The position numbers and the translations under genes were made by a program. 64,000 nucleotides of DNA from Actinophytocola sp035634895 (lineage in GTDB: Bacteria > Actinomycetota > Actinomycetes > Mycobacteriales > Pseudonocardiaceae): positions 1 through 64,000 of the forward strand of contig NZ_DASQCC010000120.1 in assembly GCF_035634895.1 (NCBI RefSeq), in the 5' to 3' direction. This document shows, piece by piece, positions 17,091 through 24,864 of the stretch; position 1 is the first letter of the stretch, and each line of letters begins with the position of its first letter. The notes beneath the pieces were generated by a model. The model was not told the DNA's origin and searched no databases. It saw only the letters and a list, made by a program, of their open reading frames with translations.

Positions 17091-17117
17091 CGCCGGCACC
17101 CTCGGGTGCCGGCGTGG
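17088..17117 (-). terminator. Hairpin after the GH95-like gene
   Basis: Perfect 13-bp GC stem (17088-17100 with 17105-17117), 4-nt loop, 21 bp beyond the stop of the GH95-like gene and overlapping the upstream operator of the next gene. No U-tract. Confidence 0.65.
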
Positions 17118-17138
17118 CGACGGGTGACGCTCAGCCGA

Positions 17139-19859
17139 TCACGCCGTGACGCGGTAGGCGTCGATCATGCCGACGGAGGTGCTGCGGTTGACGATGCGGA
17201 TGGTGTGCTGGGCGCGGGCGAGGCCGGACTTCTGCCAGACGACCTGCTGGACCTGGCGGGCGCCGGTGACGTGGAGGTCCACGGTGGCCTGGAAGGTGTT
17301 GTCCAGGTACACGTCCACGGTGCCCATGTCCCCGTTGCGTTCCGCGAGGTACTCGATGCCCGTGCCGGTGAACGTGTACGACGCGGCGGCGTTGACGGTC
17401 GTCGAGTGGTGGGTGTCGTCGTTGTAGTCGCCGTAGCCGCGGTTCGTGGTCAGGTGCCAGTTGCTGTCGTAGGTGCCCTCGGTGTCGTTCACCAGGCCAC
17501 CGCCGGACGCGTTCAGCCCGAGCGTGGACGCGGTGCCGCTCAACGACTTCGCGCCCTGGTTCGGTGTGCCGGTCAACCGGGTGGTGGCGTAGGACGTCAG
17601 CGGCTTCGCCGTGCGCTCGACGACGTAGACGGTGTTGGCCGCCGTCGCGAACTCGAGCTCGGCCGCCGAGGTGGTCTGCAGGACCACGTTGTCCGACGCG
17701 CGCCGCACCCGGACCTGCTGCGTGCCCCACGGGTTGACCACCCGCGCGGTCGCGCCCCACTGGCTGCGGATGCCGACGTACTTCGTCTCGTTCGCCTCGC
17801 GTTCCGAGCTGACCAGGAAGCCGTTCTTCGCCAGCAGGGTGAACCTGCCGACGAAGGTCGAGCCGCTCGGCGCCGCCGGGAACACACGGATCCTGTCGTC
17901 GTAGGACTGCAGCAGCGACTCGTTCATCGCCGACAGGTGCACCCCGTGGTACTCGAACACCCCGTTCGTGTTGTTGGTGAACCCGTTCGGATAGTTCTGG
18001 TACTGCTGCAACATCCGCTTCATGCCGCTGAACGCCTGGTCGCCGAGGCCGAGCCGGGCAGCCTGGACCGCGTCGTTGGCCCACACGTTTCCGTACGGGA
18101 AAGGCCTGGCGTTCCACGTGTTCAGCGCGGTCTGGTAGTCCGGGTAGCCGATGCCGGTGACGTTGTACGGCCAGATCAGCTCCGCGGCCACGTTCTCGCC
18201 GTTGCGGGTCTGGGACAGCGGCGGCTCGTGCGGCAGGTACTGGCCGTTCTGCTGCGGGTAGGCCACCAGGTTGTCGAGCACCCGCTGCCATTCCGGCCGC
18301 AGCCCGGAGTCCAGCCCCAGCTGTGTCGACACCTGGATCGCGATCGGGAAGAGACTGCGCACCGCGGCGAGGTCGGTGATCGCGTTCCGCACGTTCCAGT
18401 ACGTCTCGTGGGAGTTCGAGTCCGCCATGTAGTACTTGCCGTTGCCGTCGACGGACAGCATGCGGGAGTAGAACTTGGCGGTCTCGCGGAGGAACGGGTA
18501 CGCCACGTTCCGCAGGTAGTTCGCGTCGTTGGTGTACCGGTACTGCAGGTACATGTTGTACGCGGCCTCGTACCCGGTCGACAGGATGTTCTTCGTGTAG
18601 TCACTGCCCACGGTGCCGCGGGCGTTGCCGTCCCAGCCCATGGTCTCGGGCACCCACAGGCCGTCGACGCCGTACCGCGTCTGGGTGTAGGACCTCAACG
18701 CGCCGAAGTTGCGGCTGTAGAGGTTGTTGAAGGTGTTCATGAGGTCGACGTGGTTCGACGCGAGGAACGAGTTGTAGACGTCGCGCTGGTTCCAGTACCA
18801 GTACGCGTTGCTCCACTTCGTGGCGTCGCCGGTCGAGCGGAACACGCCGTTGATGAAGTGGTACGGGTAGTTGCCGTAGCCGCCGGCGGCGATCAGGTAC
18901 GTGGACAGGTAGTAGACGTTCTCGAGGTAGTCCGCGTCCCCGGACAGGCCGCCGTACTGTACGAACGACCTGGCCCAGAAGTTGTGCCAGAAGTCGCGGT
19001 AGCCGGCCAGCGTCGCCGGGTAGCCGGTCGACCTGACCGACGCCAGCGCGTTGCGCGCCTGGTTGACGGAGTCGTTGCCCGGCGCGTTGAGCCGGGTGCT
19101 GGCGGTGAACCACACCGTGTAGCTCGACGTCGGCGTGATCGTCAGCCGGACGCGGCTGTTGTCGACCACCGAAGCGCTGTAGTTCGCGCCCTCCACGGTG
19201 GCGGCGAGGGTGTAGCCGAACTTCTGCGGGTCGTTCTGGCCACGGCTGATGCCGGCGCCGGTCGAGTCGGCGTAGCTCGACACCTGTCGCCACGTGTTGA
19301 TGTCCGGGACGTCGCCGCTGTTGGCGAGGTTCGCGACGTCCCACAGGGACAGCTCGACGGTCACGCTGCTCACGCCGGAGCGGGCGTCGTCGACGTGGAT
19401 GCCCATCACCTCGGAGCCGGACCGGCCCATGACCGTGACGGTGCGGTTGTTGTCGTACCTGGTGGTCAGCGTGCCGTCGTACAGCGAGAGCCGCTGCTGG
19501 TAGGTGCTGTAGCCGGACTCCATGGCCGGCGAGGTACTGAGGTTGACCAGTCCGGCGCCGAACGCGGTCTGCTGCGAAGCGTCCACACTGGACACCTGCA
19601 TGGTCAGGCCGTTGGCCTGCCAGGCCATGGCGCCGGTGCGGCCGTTGCCGACCGTGAGCCCGTAGGCGGGGTTGGTGTTGGGACGGTTGTAGACGATGTC
19701 GTGCCTGGCGAGGTAGGCGGCGTAGTCGACGTCGAGCCGGCCGGCCGAGGAGGAGAACGCGGCGTCGGTCGGCGAGGCGGAGGCGGGGGTCGTGGCGGGG
19801 ATGACGGCGAGCGCCGTGCCGGTGAGCACGGCGACGGACAGCACACGGAGCGACCTCAT
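17139..19859 (-). CDS. Secreted GH95-like glycoside hydrolase (DUF5703-type N-domain)
   Basis: A 906-aa protein. ATG at 19859 is preceded by GGAAGGTG and starts a signal peptide (SLRVLSVAVLTGTALAVIPATTPASA). The N-terminal beta-region (YAAYLARHDIVYNRPNTNPA, LTVGNGRTGAMAWQANGLTM) is typical of GH95-related proteins. The middle third is rich in aromatic helices expected for an (alpha/alpha)6 barrel (WNQRDVYNSFLASNHVDLM, AELIWPYNVTGIGYPDYQTA), and residues about 760-906 form a beta-sandwich of a carbohydrate-binding type. GH95 enzymes are alpha-fucosidases or alpha-galactosidases. It sits beside two sialidase-like genes, so the trio may strip terminal sugars from host or plant glycans. Confidence 0.8.
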   Translation of the reverse strand: MRSLRVLSVAVLTGTALAVIPATTPASASPTDAAFSSSAGRLDVDYAAYLARHDIVYNRPNTNPAYGLTVGNGRTGAMAWQANGLTMQVSSVDASQQTAFGAGLVNLSTSPAMESGYSTYQQRLSLYDGTLTTRYDNNRTVTVMGRSGSEVMGIHVDDARSGVSSVTVELSLWDVANLANSGDVPDINTWRQVSSYADSTGAGISRGQNDPQKFGYTLAATVEGANYSASVVDNSRVRLTITPTSSYTVWFTASTRLNAPGNDSVNQARNALASVRSTGYPATLAGYRDFWHNFWARSFVQYGGLSGDADYLENVYYLSTYLIAAGGYGNYPYHFINGVFRSTGDATKWSNAYWYWNQRDVYNSFLASNHVDLMNTFNNLYSRNFGALRSYTQTRYGVDGLWVPETMGWDGNARGTVGSDYTKNILSTGYEAAYNMYLQYRYTNDANYLRNVAYPFLRETAKFYSRMLSVDGNGKYYMADSNSHETYWNVRNAITDLAAVRSLFPIAIQVSTQLGLDSGLRPEWQRVLDNLVAYPQQNGQYLPHEPPLSQTRNGENVAAELIWPYNVTGIGYPDYQTALNTWNARPFPYGNVWANDAVQAARLGLGDQAFSGMKRMLQQYQNYPNGFTNNTNGVFEYHGVHLSAMNESLLQSYDDRIRVFPAAPSGSTFVGRFTLLAKNGFLVSSEREANETKYVGIRSQWGATARVVNPWGTQQVRVRRASDNVVLQTTSAAELEFATAANTVYVVERTAKPLTSYATTRLTGTPNQGAKSLSGTASTLGLNASGGGLVNDTEGTYDSNWHLTTNRGYGDYNDDTHHSTTVNAAASYTFTGTGIEYLAERNGDMGTVDVYLDNTFQATVDLHVTGARQVQQVVWQKSGLARAQHTIRIVNRSTSVGMIDAYRVTA

Positions 19860-19998
19860 TGGCGCACCTTCCGGGGCAGGGGTGAAGGTGAACGTGGCGA
19901 TGCCGCAACCAGTTAACATCGGATGTCTGACGGCCGTCAAGGTGTTGACTTGGACGAAACCAGCGGATAGATCCGATCAATCGCCGTGAAAGAGGAAC

Positions 19999-20030
19999 GT
20001 GCCGCCCCGGTTGCACTCTCGGGGCGGCGC
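19999..20030 (-). terminator. Hairpin after the DUF1206 gene
   Basis: Stem GCCGCCCCG (20001-20009) with CGGGGCGGC (20020-20028), extended by a G-T wobble and a G-C pair; 10-nt loop; located just past the stop codon in the direction of transcription and followed by a pyrimidine-rich stretch. Confidence 0.65.
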
Positions 20031-20038
20031 GCTCGGGC

Positions 20039-20842
20039 TCAGCGCCGGCGGAAGCGGGCGTCGAACAGGGTGTACATCGCGAAGGTGGCCAGCCCCGCGG
20101 CGATCAGGGTGAGGAACACCGTGCCATACGTCTGTGCCGCAAGGGTTTTGAGCGCGACGTCCAACCCGGTCGCCTTGGCCGGGTCACTCTGGACCGCCGC
20201 CACCACGACCAGCGTGCCGGCCACCGCGTAGACCGCGCCGACGGCGAGGTAGCCGACATGGCCCAACCGCACCGCGGCCCGGCGGGTGCCGGCCGACGCG
20301 CTGCTGAGGTCCAGGTCCTGGGTGAAGTCGTGGCTGTGGCCGTGCCAGGCGAGGGCCGCCCCGGCCGCCACCACCGCGACCCCGATCGCCACGACCACCG
20401 GTTTGCCCCACGACTCCGCGAGCAGGCTGCCGACCAGACCCTGCTGCGCCTGGTCGGTCGAGGTGGCCGGCGAACCCGCCGCGAGCTTGCCGGCGGTGAA
20501 CGACAGGTAGCCGAACAGGACCGCCTCGCCGACGTTCATCGCGCGCCGCCACGCGCTCCGGCCCTTCTCGAGCGCCTCCGCGAGCTGCCACAACGCGCTG
20601 ACGCCGAGCCCGACCGCGACCAGCCACAGCACCACGTCCCCGCCCGTGCCGCCGGAGATGGACTGCAGGGCGCCGGTCTTGTCCGCCTTGCCGACGCCGT
20701 CGCCGTCGAGGTCGCCGTACGCGACCTGCAGCGCCAGCCAGGCAACGAGCAGGTGCACCAGTCCGTACGCGATGAGCCCGAGCCGCGCGACCAGCTGGAA
20801 CGGCGCACTCCTGGTGACCTCGCGAGCACTTGTCCCTCTCAT
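20039..20842 (-). CDS. DUF1206 integral membrane protein
   Basis: About 267 aa with six hydrophobic segments arranged as three repeats of a two-helix unit, the hallmark of DUF1206: FQLVARLGLIAYGLVHLLVAWLA, then AWRRAMNVGEAVLFGYLSFTAGKL, then RRAAVRLGHVGYLAVGAVYAVAGTL. Function is unknown for the whole family. ATG at 20842 is chosen; a GTG two codons earlier is equally possible, and no clear ribosome binding site is visible for either. It is divergent from the next membrane protein gene across about 196 bp. Confidence 0.88.
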   Translation of the reverse strand: MRGTSAREVTRSAPFQLVARLGLIAYGLVHLLVAWLALQVAYGDLDGDGVGKADKTGALQSISGGTGGDVVLWLVAVGLGVSALWQLAEALEKGRSAWRRAMNVGEAVLFGYLSFTAGKLAAGSPATSTDQAQQGLVGSLLAESWGKPVVVAIGVAVVAAGAALAWHGHSHDFTQDLDLSSASAGTRRAAVRLGHVGYLAVGAVYAVAGTLVVVAAVQSDPAKATGLDVALKTLAAQTYGTVFLTLIAAGLATFAMYTLFDARFRRR

Positions 20843-21038
20843 AACCACACCATGGGAGAGACATTACGTTCGGCGGCGCCGGGCCGCACAAGGGAGAACC
20901 GCGGGACCGGCGCAACCGAGCCATGCCACCATCGGCCCACGCTTGCAATAGTCAGTTGATCGGTATATAAAGACGATCATGTCATATGCCCGCGTGGCGC
21001 GGCAACGCCCGCACGCGCGGTTCTTGGGGAGGAACGGC

Positions 21039-21992
21039 GTGACGGAATCGACGAACTTGACCGAGCGTTACCGGCGCCTGCTGGCCTGGTACCCACGTGA
21101 CCACCGCGAGCACCACGGCGAGGAGATGCTCGGCGTCCTACTGGCCGGCGCGGGGGAACGAACACGGCCCAGCCTCGGGGAGACCGCGGACCTGATCCGG
21201 GGCGCGCTGCGCGCCCACCTGCGGCGCATGGTGGACGCGGACGGCGGCATCGACCACCAGGACGTGTTCGCGATCGTCAGCCTGGTCGGTCCGCTCGTCC
21301 TGCTGGCCGGCGCCGCGCCGTTGCTGGACGGGCTGGCGGGGGTGTTGCAGTCGGGCTCGCCGTTGTCGTGGCACAGGGCGGTCGAGGACACCCCGCACGC
21401 GGTGGTGTGGGGGATCTGGATCGTCGTGGCGGTGCTGAGCATGGCCCGGCTGCGGCGCGTCGCCGCGGCCGGCGCCTGGCTCGGCACGGCCGGCTTCCTG
21501 GCCATCCCACCGGTCGGACACACCGACTTCCTGGACTCGGTGGTCCCCGACACGGGGTGGATGCTGCTGGGCGCGCTGGTCGCCACCGCGTTGACCTGGT
21601 CGCCAGGACCGGCTCGCGGCTGGCAGCTGGTCGGTGGCCGGATCATCCTGCTCGCCGGGGCGATCGTCACCAGCGTCGCGCTGGTCATGAAGACGTACGG
21701 CACCTACGGCGTGTTCTCCCTGCCGGCGGACCGGGTGCTGAGCGGCCCGGCCCACCTCGTGGTCTGGGGCCTCGCCCTGGCATGGCTGGTCGCGGGTGCC
21801 GTGGCGGCCGGCGGCGGGCGCACGCGGGAGGCACGCCGGGCCGCACTGGTGCTCGGCGTGCCGGTCCTGGTCAGCGTGCTGATGCTGCTGCTGCCGAGGC
21901 ACGCACACCTCCTGCTGGTGGCGACCGTCTGCTACACCGTGCCCCTGGCGGTGCTTCTGGGGCTCGGCGGGTTGCCCCGCAGGGTGGCCTGA
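21039..21992 (+). CDS. Multi-spanning membrane protein of unknown function
   Basis: A 317-aa protein. GTG at 21039 is chosen because GGGGAGG lies 6 nt upstream; an ATG 20 codons earlier has none. The N-terminal cytoplasmic part LTERYRRLLAWYPRDHREHHGEEMLGVLL is a motif I associate with actinobacterial membrane proteins often paired with PadR regulators; no such regulator is adjacent here. Seven or more hydrophobic helices follow (FAIVSLVGPLVLLAGAAPLL, WGIWIVVAVLSMA, IILLAGAIVTSVALVM and others). No enzymatic motif is visible. It is convergent with the cyclophilin gene, separated by a 21-bp-stem hairpin. Confidence 0.75.
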   Translation: MTESTNLTERYRRLLAWYPRDHREHHGEEMLGVLLAGAGERTRPSLGETADLIRGALRAHLRRMVDADGGIDHQDVFAIVSLVGPLVLLAGAAPLLDGLAGVLQSGSPLSWHRAVEDTPHAVVWGIWIVVAVLSMARLRRVAAAGAWLGTAGFLAIPPVGHTDFLDSVVPDTGWMLLGALVATALTWSPGPARGWQLVGGRIILLAGAIVTSVALVMKTYGTYGVFSLPADRVLSGPAHLVVWGLALAWLVAGAVAAGGGRTREARRAALVLGVPVLVSVLMLLLPRHAHLLLVATVCYTVPLAVLLGLGGLPRRVA

Positions 21993-22001
21993 CGAGCGCC
22001 C

Positions 22002-22046
22002 GCGATGGCACGGTCGGCGGGCCGGGCCCGCCGACCGTGCCATCGC
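22002..22046. terminator. Bidirectional hairpin terminator with a 21-bp perfect stem
   Basis: Left arm 22002-22022 and right arm 22026-22046 are perfect reverse complements with a 3-nt loop, filling almost all of the 55 bp between two convergent genes. There is no U-tract on either strand. A bidirectional terminator is the simplest reading. Confidence 0.8.
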
Positions 22047-22047
22047 C

Positions 22048-22545
22048 TCAGAGCACCTCGGCCTTGGTGATGGTGACGTCGGCACGCGGCACGTCCTGGT
22101 GGCCGCCGGCGTTGCCGGTCGCCACGGACGCGATCGCGTCGACGGTCTCGGTGCCCTCCACGACCCGGCCGAACACCGCGTAGCCCCAACCCTGACCGGC
22201 CGGCGCGGTGTGGTTGAGGAACTCGTTGTCCGCGGTGTTGATGAAGAACTGCGCGGTCGCCGAGTGCGGGTCGTTGGTACGCGCCATCGCCACGGTGTAG
22301 TGCTGGTTCTTGAGCCCGTTCCGGGCCTCGTTCTGGATCGCGTCACCGACCGGCTTCTGCCGCATCCCCGGCTCGAAGCCGCCGCCCTGGATCATGAACG
22401 TCTGGATGACACGGTGGAAGATCGTCCCGTCGTAGTGGCCGTTGTTGACGTACCCGAGGAAGTTCGCCACCGTCACCGGCGCCTTCTCGGCATCCAGCTC
22501 GAGGACGATCGGGCCATGCGACGTGTGCAGCTTGACTTGTGTCAT
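22048..22545 (-). CDS. Cyclophilin-type peptidyl-prolyl isomerase
   Basis: A 165-aa protein starting MTQVKLHTSHGPIVLEL; the longer frame upstream is not supported because the cyclophilin fold starts here. Hallmarks are FHRVIQTFMIQGGGFEPG (catalytic Arg in the FHR motif and the Q of QGG), AMARTNDPHSATAQFFIN and YAVFGRVVEGTETVDAIA. It has no signal peptide, so it is a cytosolic PpiB-like protein folding helper that interconverts cis/trans Xaa-Pro bonds. It stands alone, convergent with an upstream membrane protein gene. Confidence 0.95.
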   Translation of the reverse strand: MTQVKLHTSHGPIVLELDAEKAPVTVANFLGYVNNGHYDGTIFHRVIQTFMIQGGGFEPGMRQKPVGDAIQNEARNGLKNQHYTVAMARTNDPHSATAQFFINTADNEFLNHTAPAGQGWGYAVFGRVVEGTETVDAIASVATGNAGGHQDVPRADVTITKAEVL

Positions 22546-22740
22546 GCCGACATTGTGCCGTGACGCGCCGACCGGTCCGAACTGGACGCCCGGCCGAGGA
22601 GAAATCCCGGTCACGTACGACGTGCGATTAGAAAGTATGTTCGCAAGTTGAAAGGCATGAACCACGTTCGGAGCAAGGCCGTCGTGGGGTTGCTCACAAC
22701 GGGGTGTCGGCGATTCCGGGCGGGTGCAGGCTGAATACGG
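22546..22740. other. Promoter region between cyclophilin gene and FMN riboswitch
   Basis: No gene. AT-richer than the flanks around 22620-22670. It should contain the divergent promoters of the cyclophilin gene (minus) and the riboswitch transcript (plus). Confidence 0.5.
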
Positions 22741-22866
22741 CGCGTGTTCCGGGGTCGGTGGAACTCCGAGCCGGCGGTACAGCCCGCGACCCGTCCGCAC
22801 CCGCGGATGGTTGACCCGGTGGGATTCCGGGGCCGACGGTCACAGTCCGGACGGGAGGAGCACGCG
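22741..22866 (+). promoter_or_regulatory. FMN riboswitch (RFN element)
   Basis: The stretch matches the actinobacterial RFN consensus along its length: GGGGTCGGTGGAACTCCGA, CCGGCGGTACAGCCCGCGACCC, TTGACCCGGTGGGATTCCGG, GGCCGACGGTCACAGTCC and GGACGGGAGGAG occur in order. The closing P1 helix pairs CGCGTG (22741-22746) with CACGCG (22861-22866). FMN-bound aptamers of this class shut off riboflavin genes. The start codon of the transporter gene is 16 nt after P1, which suggests control of translation initiation. Confidence 0.93.
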
Positions 22867-22882
22867 GGCTGCGAGGTTTGTC

Positions 22883-23506
22883 GTGCACGTGTTGCTGGAC
22901 AACGGTATTCCGTTTCTCGGGCAGACCATGTCCTACGCCGAGCTGCTCGGCCAGGTTTTCGCCATCGCGGTGGTGTTCCTCGCGCGGGCGCGGACCCTGT
23001 GGACGTGGCCGGTGCAGCTGGCGTCGGTGGCGTTGCTGTTCGGGGTGTACCTGTCCGCCCACCTCGGTGGGCTGGCGGTGCGGCAGGTGATCGTCGGCGT
23101 GATCGCGGTCTACGGCTGGTGGGCCTGGGCACGCAGGCGCGATCCCGTGCTCGGGGTCCCCGTGCGGACCGGCACCGCCCGCGAACGGCTCGCCGCCGTG
23201 GCCGCGTTCGTGACCGGCACCGCCGCGTTCGCCCTGGTGCTGGACGCGTTCGACGCGTCGTGGGCGCCATGGCCGGACGCTGCGATCTTCGTCGGCACCG
23301 CCCTCGCATTCCTCATGCAGAGTCTGGGCCTGGTCGAGTTCTGGATCGTGTGGCTGGTCGTGGACGCGATCGGCGTGCCGCTGCAGATCTCCTCGCACCT
23401 GTACTTCAGCGCCCTGGTCTACGTCGTGTTCGGCGTACTCGTGGTCAACGGGCTGTGGACCTGGCGCCTGGCCGCACGACGGAGAACCGTCACGTCCGCG
23501 GCCTGA
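22883..23506 (+). CDS. ribM: PnuC-family riboflavin transporter (RibM/PnuX type)
   Basis: A 207-aa membrane protein of the PnuC fold with about seven helices (YAELLGQVFAIAVVFLARA, WPVQLASVALLFGVYLSA, VIVGVIAVYGWWAWARRRD, FWIVWLVVDAIGVPLQIS). PnuC proteins usually carry nicotinamide riboside, but actinobacterial members under an FMN riboswitch (RibM of Corynebacterium and Streptomyces) facilitate riboflavin uptake. The FMN riboswitch directly upstream therefore sets the substrate call. GTG at 22883 is preceded by GAGG with 6-nt spacing; GTG at 22889 is an alternative. A hairpin with a U6 tract follows the gene, so it is monocistronic. Confidence 0.88.
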   Translation: MHVLLDNGIPFLGQTMSYAELLGQVFAIAVVFLARARTLWTWPVQLASVALLFGVYLSAHLGGLAVRQVIVGVIAVYGWWAWARRRDPVLGVPVRTGTARERLAAVAAFVTGTAAFALVLDAFDASWAPWPDAAIFVGTALAFLMQSLGLVEFWIVWLVVDAIGVPLQISSHLYFSALVYVVFGVLVVNGLWTWRLAARRRTVTSAA

Positions 23507-23518
23507 CGGGACGCGCCT

Positions 23519-23548
23519 GCCGAAGGGTTTCCCTTCCCGGCGTTTTTT
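23519..23548 (+). terminator. Intrinsic terminator of the riboflavin transporter gene
   Basis: GCCGAAGGG (23519-23527), TTT loop and CCCTTCCCGGC form an imperfect hairpin (two extra C on the right side) followed by TTTTTT at 23543-23548. Confidence 0.82.
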
Positions 23549-23688
23549 GACGCCCCGCGACCGTCGTTCGAGGCGTGCGCCTCACCATCGCGCCAAAAAT
23601 TTGGACATCTATATGGTTGATATCGTGTAGTGAAGTACGCAGGTCGAGAACGTGATGGTGTCGGCTCAGGTGAGGTGAGGCCGGCCGG

Positions 23689-24255
23689 TCAGCCGTGCAG
23701 GCCGCGCCACAGGAGGTCGGTGAAGTTCGCCGTCTGACGCTGCCAGTCGCCGGTCGGGTCGAGATGCACCAGGCCGCCGAGGGAGAGCAGCACCGTCGAC
23801 GGGTCGAGGCCGGGGCGGACGGCGCCGGCCTCGACGCACGCGGCCAGCAGCGTGGTGACCGCGCCCAGCAGGGCCTCGTAGGTGCCGGCGGCGAGGTCCT
23901 CGTCCGCGGTGGCGGTCGCGGTGGACAGGGCGTCGGCCAGGCCTCGCTTGGTCATCATGTAGCTGGCCAGGTGGCTGGTCCAGGTCCGGAAGGCCCGCTC
24001 CGGCGGGTGCTCGGCGAGCAGGTCCGGCACCGCCTCGACCAGGTGCCGCACCTCGCGGCGGTAGACGGCCAGCACCAGTGCCTCCGGGGTCGGAAAGTGC
24101 CGGTACACGGTGCCGACTCCTACACCGGCCTTCCTCGCGATGGCGTTGTAGGACAGCTCGTCCCCGCCCGCCAGGGACTCCAGTGCCGCCGCGAGGATGC
24201 GCTCGTTGTTGCGTCGCGTGTCCGCGCGGCGTGGGCTCACCGATCCGGTCGTCAT
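23689..24255 (-). CDS. TetR-family repressor (likely controls the aldehyde oxidase operon)
   Basis: A 188-aa TetR regulator. The helix-turn-helix is at about residues 14-60 (NNERILAAALESLAGGDELS, YNAIARKAGVGVGTVYRHFP), followed by an all-helical ligand-binding domain. The ATG at 24255 has GGAGGGG upstream. It is divergent from the molybdenum hydroxylase operon, the usual arrangement of a local repressor with its target. Two palindromes lie in the 156-bp gap (24295-24309 and 24350-24363), flanking a good promoter for the operon. The inducer is presumably the aldehyde or heterocycle substrate of the enzyme. Confidence 0.93.
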   Translation of the reverse strand: MTTGSVSPRRADTRRNNERILAAALESLAGGDELSYNAIARKAGVGVGTVYRHFPTPEALVLAVYRREVRHLVEAVPDLLAEHPPERAFRTWTSHLASYMMTKRGLADALSTATATADEDLAAGTYEALLGAVTTLLAACVEAGAVRPGLDPSTVLLSLGGLVHLDPTGDWQRQTANFTDLLWRGLHG

Positions 24256-24294
24256 CCCCGCCCCTCCCCTGCCCTCTCGCGCACTGAAATGTAC

Positions 24295-24309
24295 CTGGAG
24301 CGACTCCAG
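24295..24309. promoter_or_regulatory. Candidate TetR operator CTGGAG-N3-CTCCAG
   Basis: Perfect 6-bp arms (24295-24300 and 24304-24309) spaced by CGA. It lies 40 bp upstream of the TetR start and just upstream of the -35 box of the divergent operon, so it could serve autoregulation. Confidence 0.6.
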
Positions 24310-24313
24310 TCCT

Positions 24314-24342
24314 TTGCGAAGCGAACGACCCTCCGGTAGCGT
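24314..24342 (+). promoter_or_regulatory. Promoter of the aldehyde oxidase operon
   Basis: TTGCGA (24314-24319), a 17-bp spacer and TAGCGT (24337-24342) fit the actinobacterial housekeeping promoter pattern. The expected start point near 24349 abuts the palindrome at 24350-24363, leaving a leader of about 63 nt. Confidence 0.65.
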
Positions 24343-24349
24343 TTTGAAG

Positions 24350-24363
24350 CGGATAGATATCCG
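24350..24363. promoter_or_regulatory. Candidate operator CGGATA-N2-TATCCG
   Basis: Perfect 6-bp inverted repeat with a 2-bp spacer located at the predicted transcription start of the aldehyde oxidase operon. Binding here would block transcription. Confidence 0.6.
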
Positions 24364-24411
24364 TTACAGGTGGCACATCACCGATCCGCACAGCCTTGGG
24401 GAAAAGATCTG

Positions 24412-24864
24412 GTGGACATCTCTCTGCGAGTCAACGGCCGTACCGAGTCACTGCGTGTCGAGCCGGGCGTGACGTTGCTGGACGCGTTACGTGAACGCCT
24501 TTCCATAACCGGACCCAAGAAGGGATGCGACCGCGGCCAGTGCGGCGCGTGCACCGTGCACGTCGACGGCAGGCCGGTGCTCTCCTGCCTCACGCTCGCC
24601 GCCACCGTGCGCGGCCCGGTCACCACGGTCGAAGGACTGTCCGACGGGGACCGGCTGCACCCGGTCCAGCAGGCGTTCGTCGACCAGGACGCCCTCCAGT
24701 GCGGCTTCTGCACCGCCGGCCAGGTCATGTCGGCGGTCGCCGCGGTCGAGCAGGACGTCGCGGACGTCCGCGAGTTCATGTCCGGCAACCTCTGCCGCTG
24801 CGCGGCCTATCCCAACATCGTCGCGGCGGTCGAACAGGCGAGGCGGTCCGATGCGACCGTTTGA
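24412..24864 (+). CDS. Aldehyde oxidase [2Fe-2S] subunit (PaoA-like)
   Basis: A 150-aa small subunit of a xanthine-oxidase-family enzyme. GTG at 24412 is chosen; GGGGA lies 9 nt upstream, and the fold starts here (VDISLRVNGRTESLRVEPG). The plant-type [2Fe-2S] cluster ligands are CDRGQCGACTVHVDG plus a Cys 12 residues on, and the second cluster is held by CGFC and CRC near residues 105-140. It passes electrons from the molybdenum site to FAD. No Tat signal is visible, unlike E. coli PaoA, so the complex should be cytoplasmic. It overlaps the FAD-subunit gene by 14 bp. Confidence 0.93.
   Translation: MDISLRVNGRTESLRVEPGVTLLDALRERLSITGPKKGCDRGQCGACTVHVDGRPVLSCLTLAATVRGPVTTVEGLSDGDRLHPVQQAFVDQDALQCGFCTAGQVMSAVAAVEQDVADVREFMSGNLCRCAAYPNIVAAVEQARRSDATV

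Noticed and set aside
22883..23506. Annotation as nicotinamide riboside transporter PnuC
   Set aside because: The FMN riboswitch upstream and RibM-like length favour riboflavin; no NAD-related gene or site is nearby.
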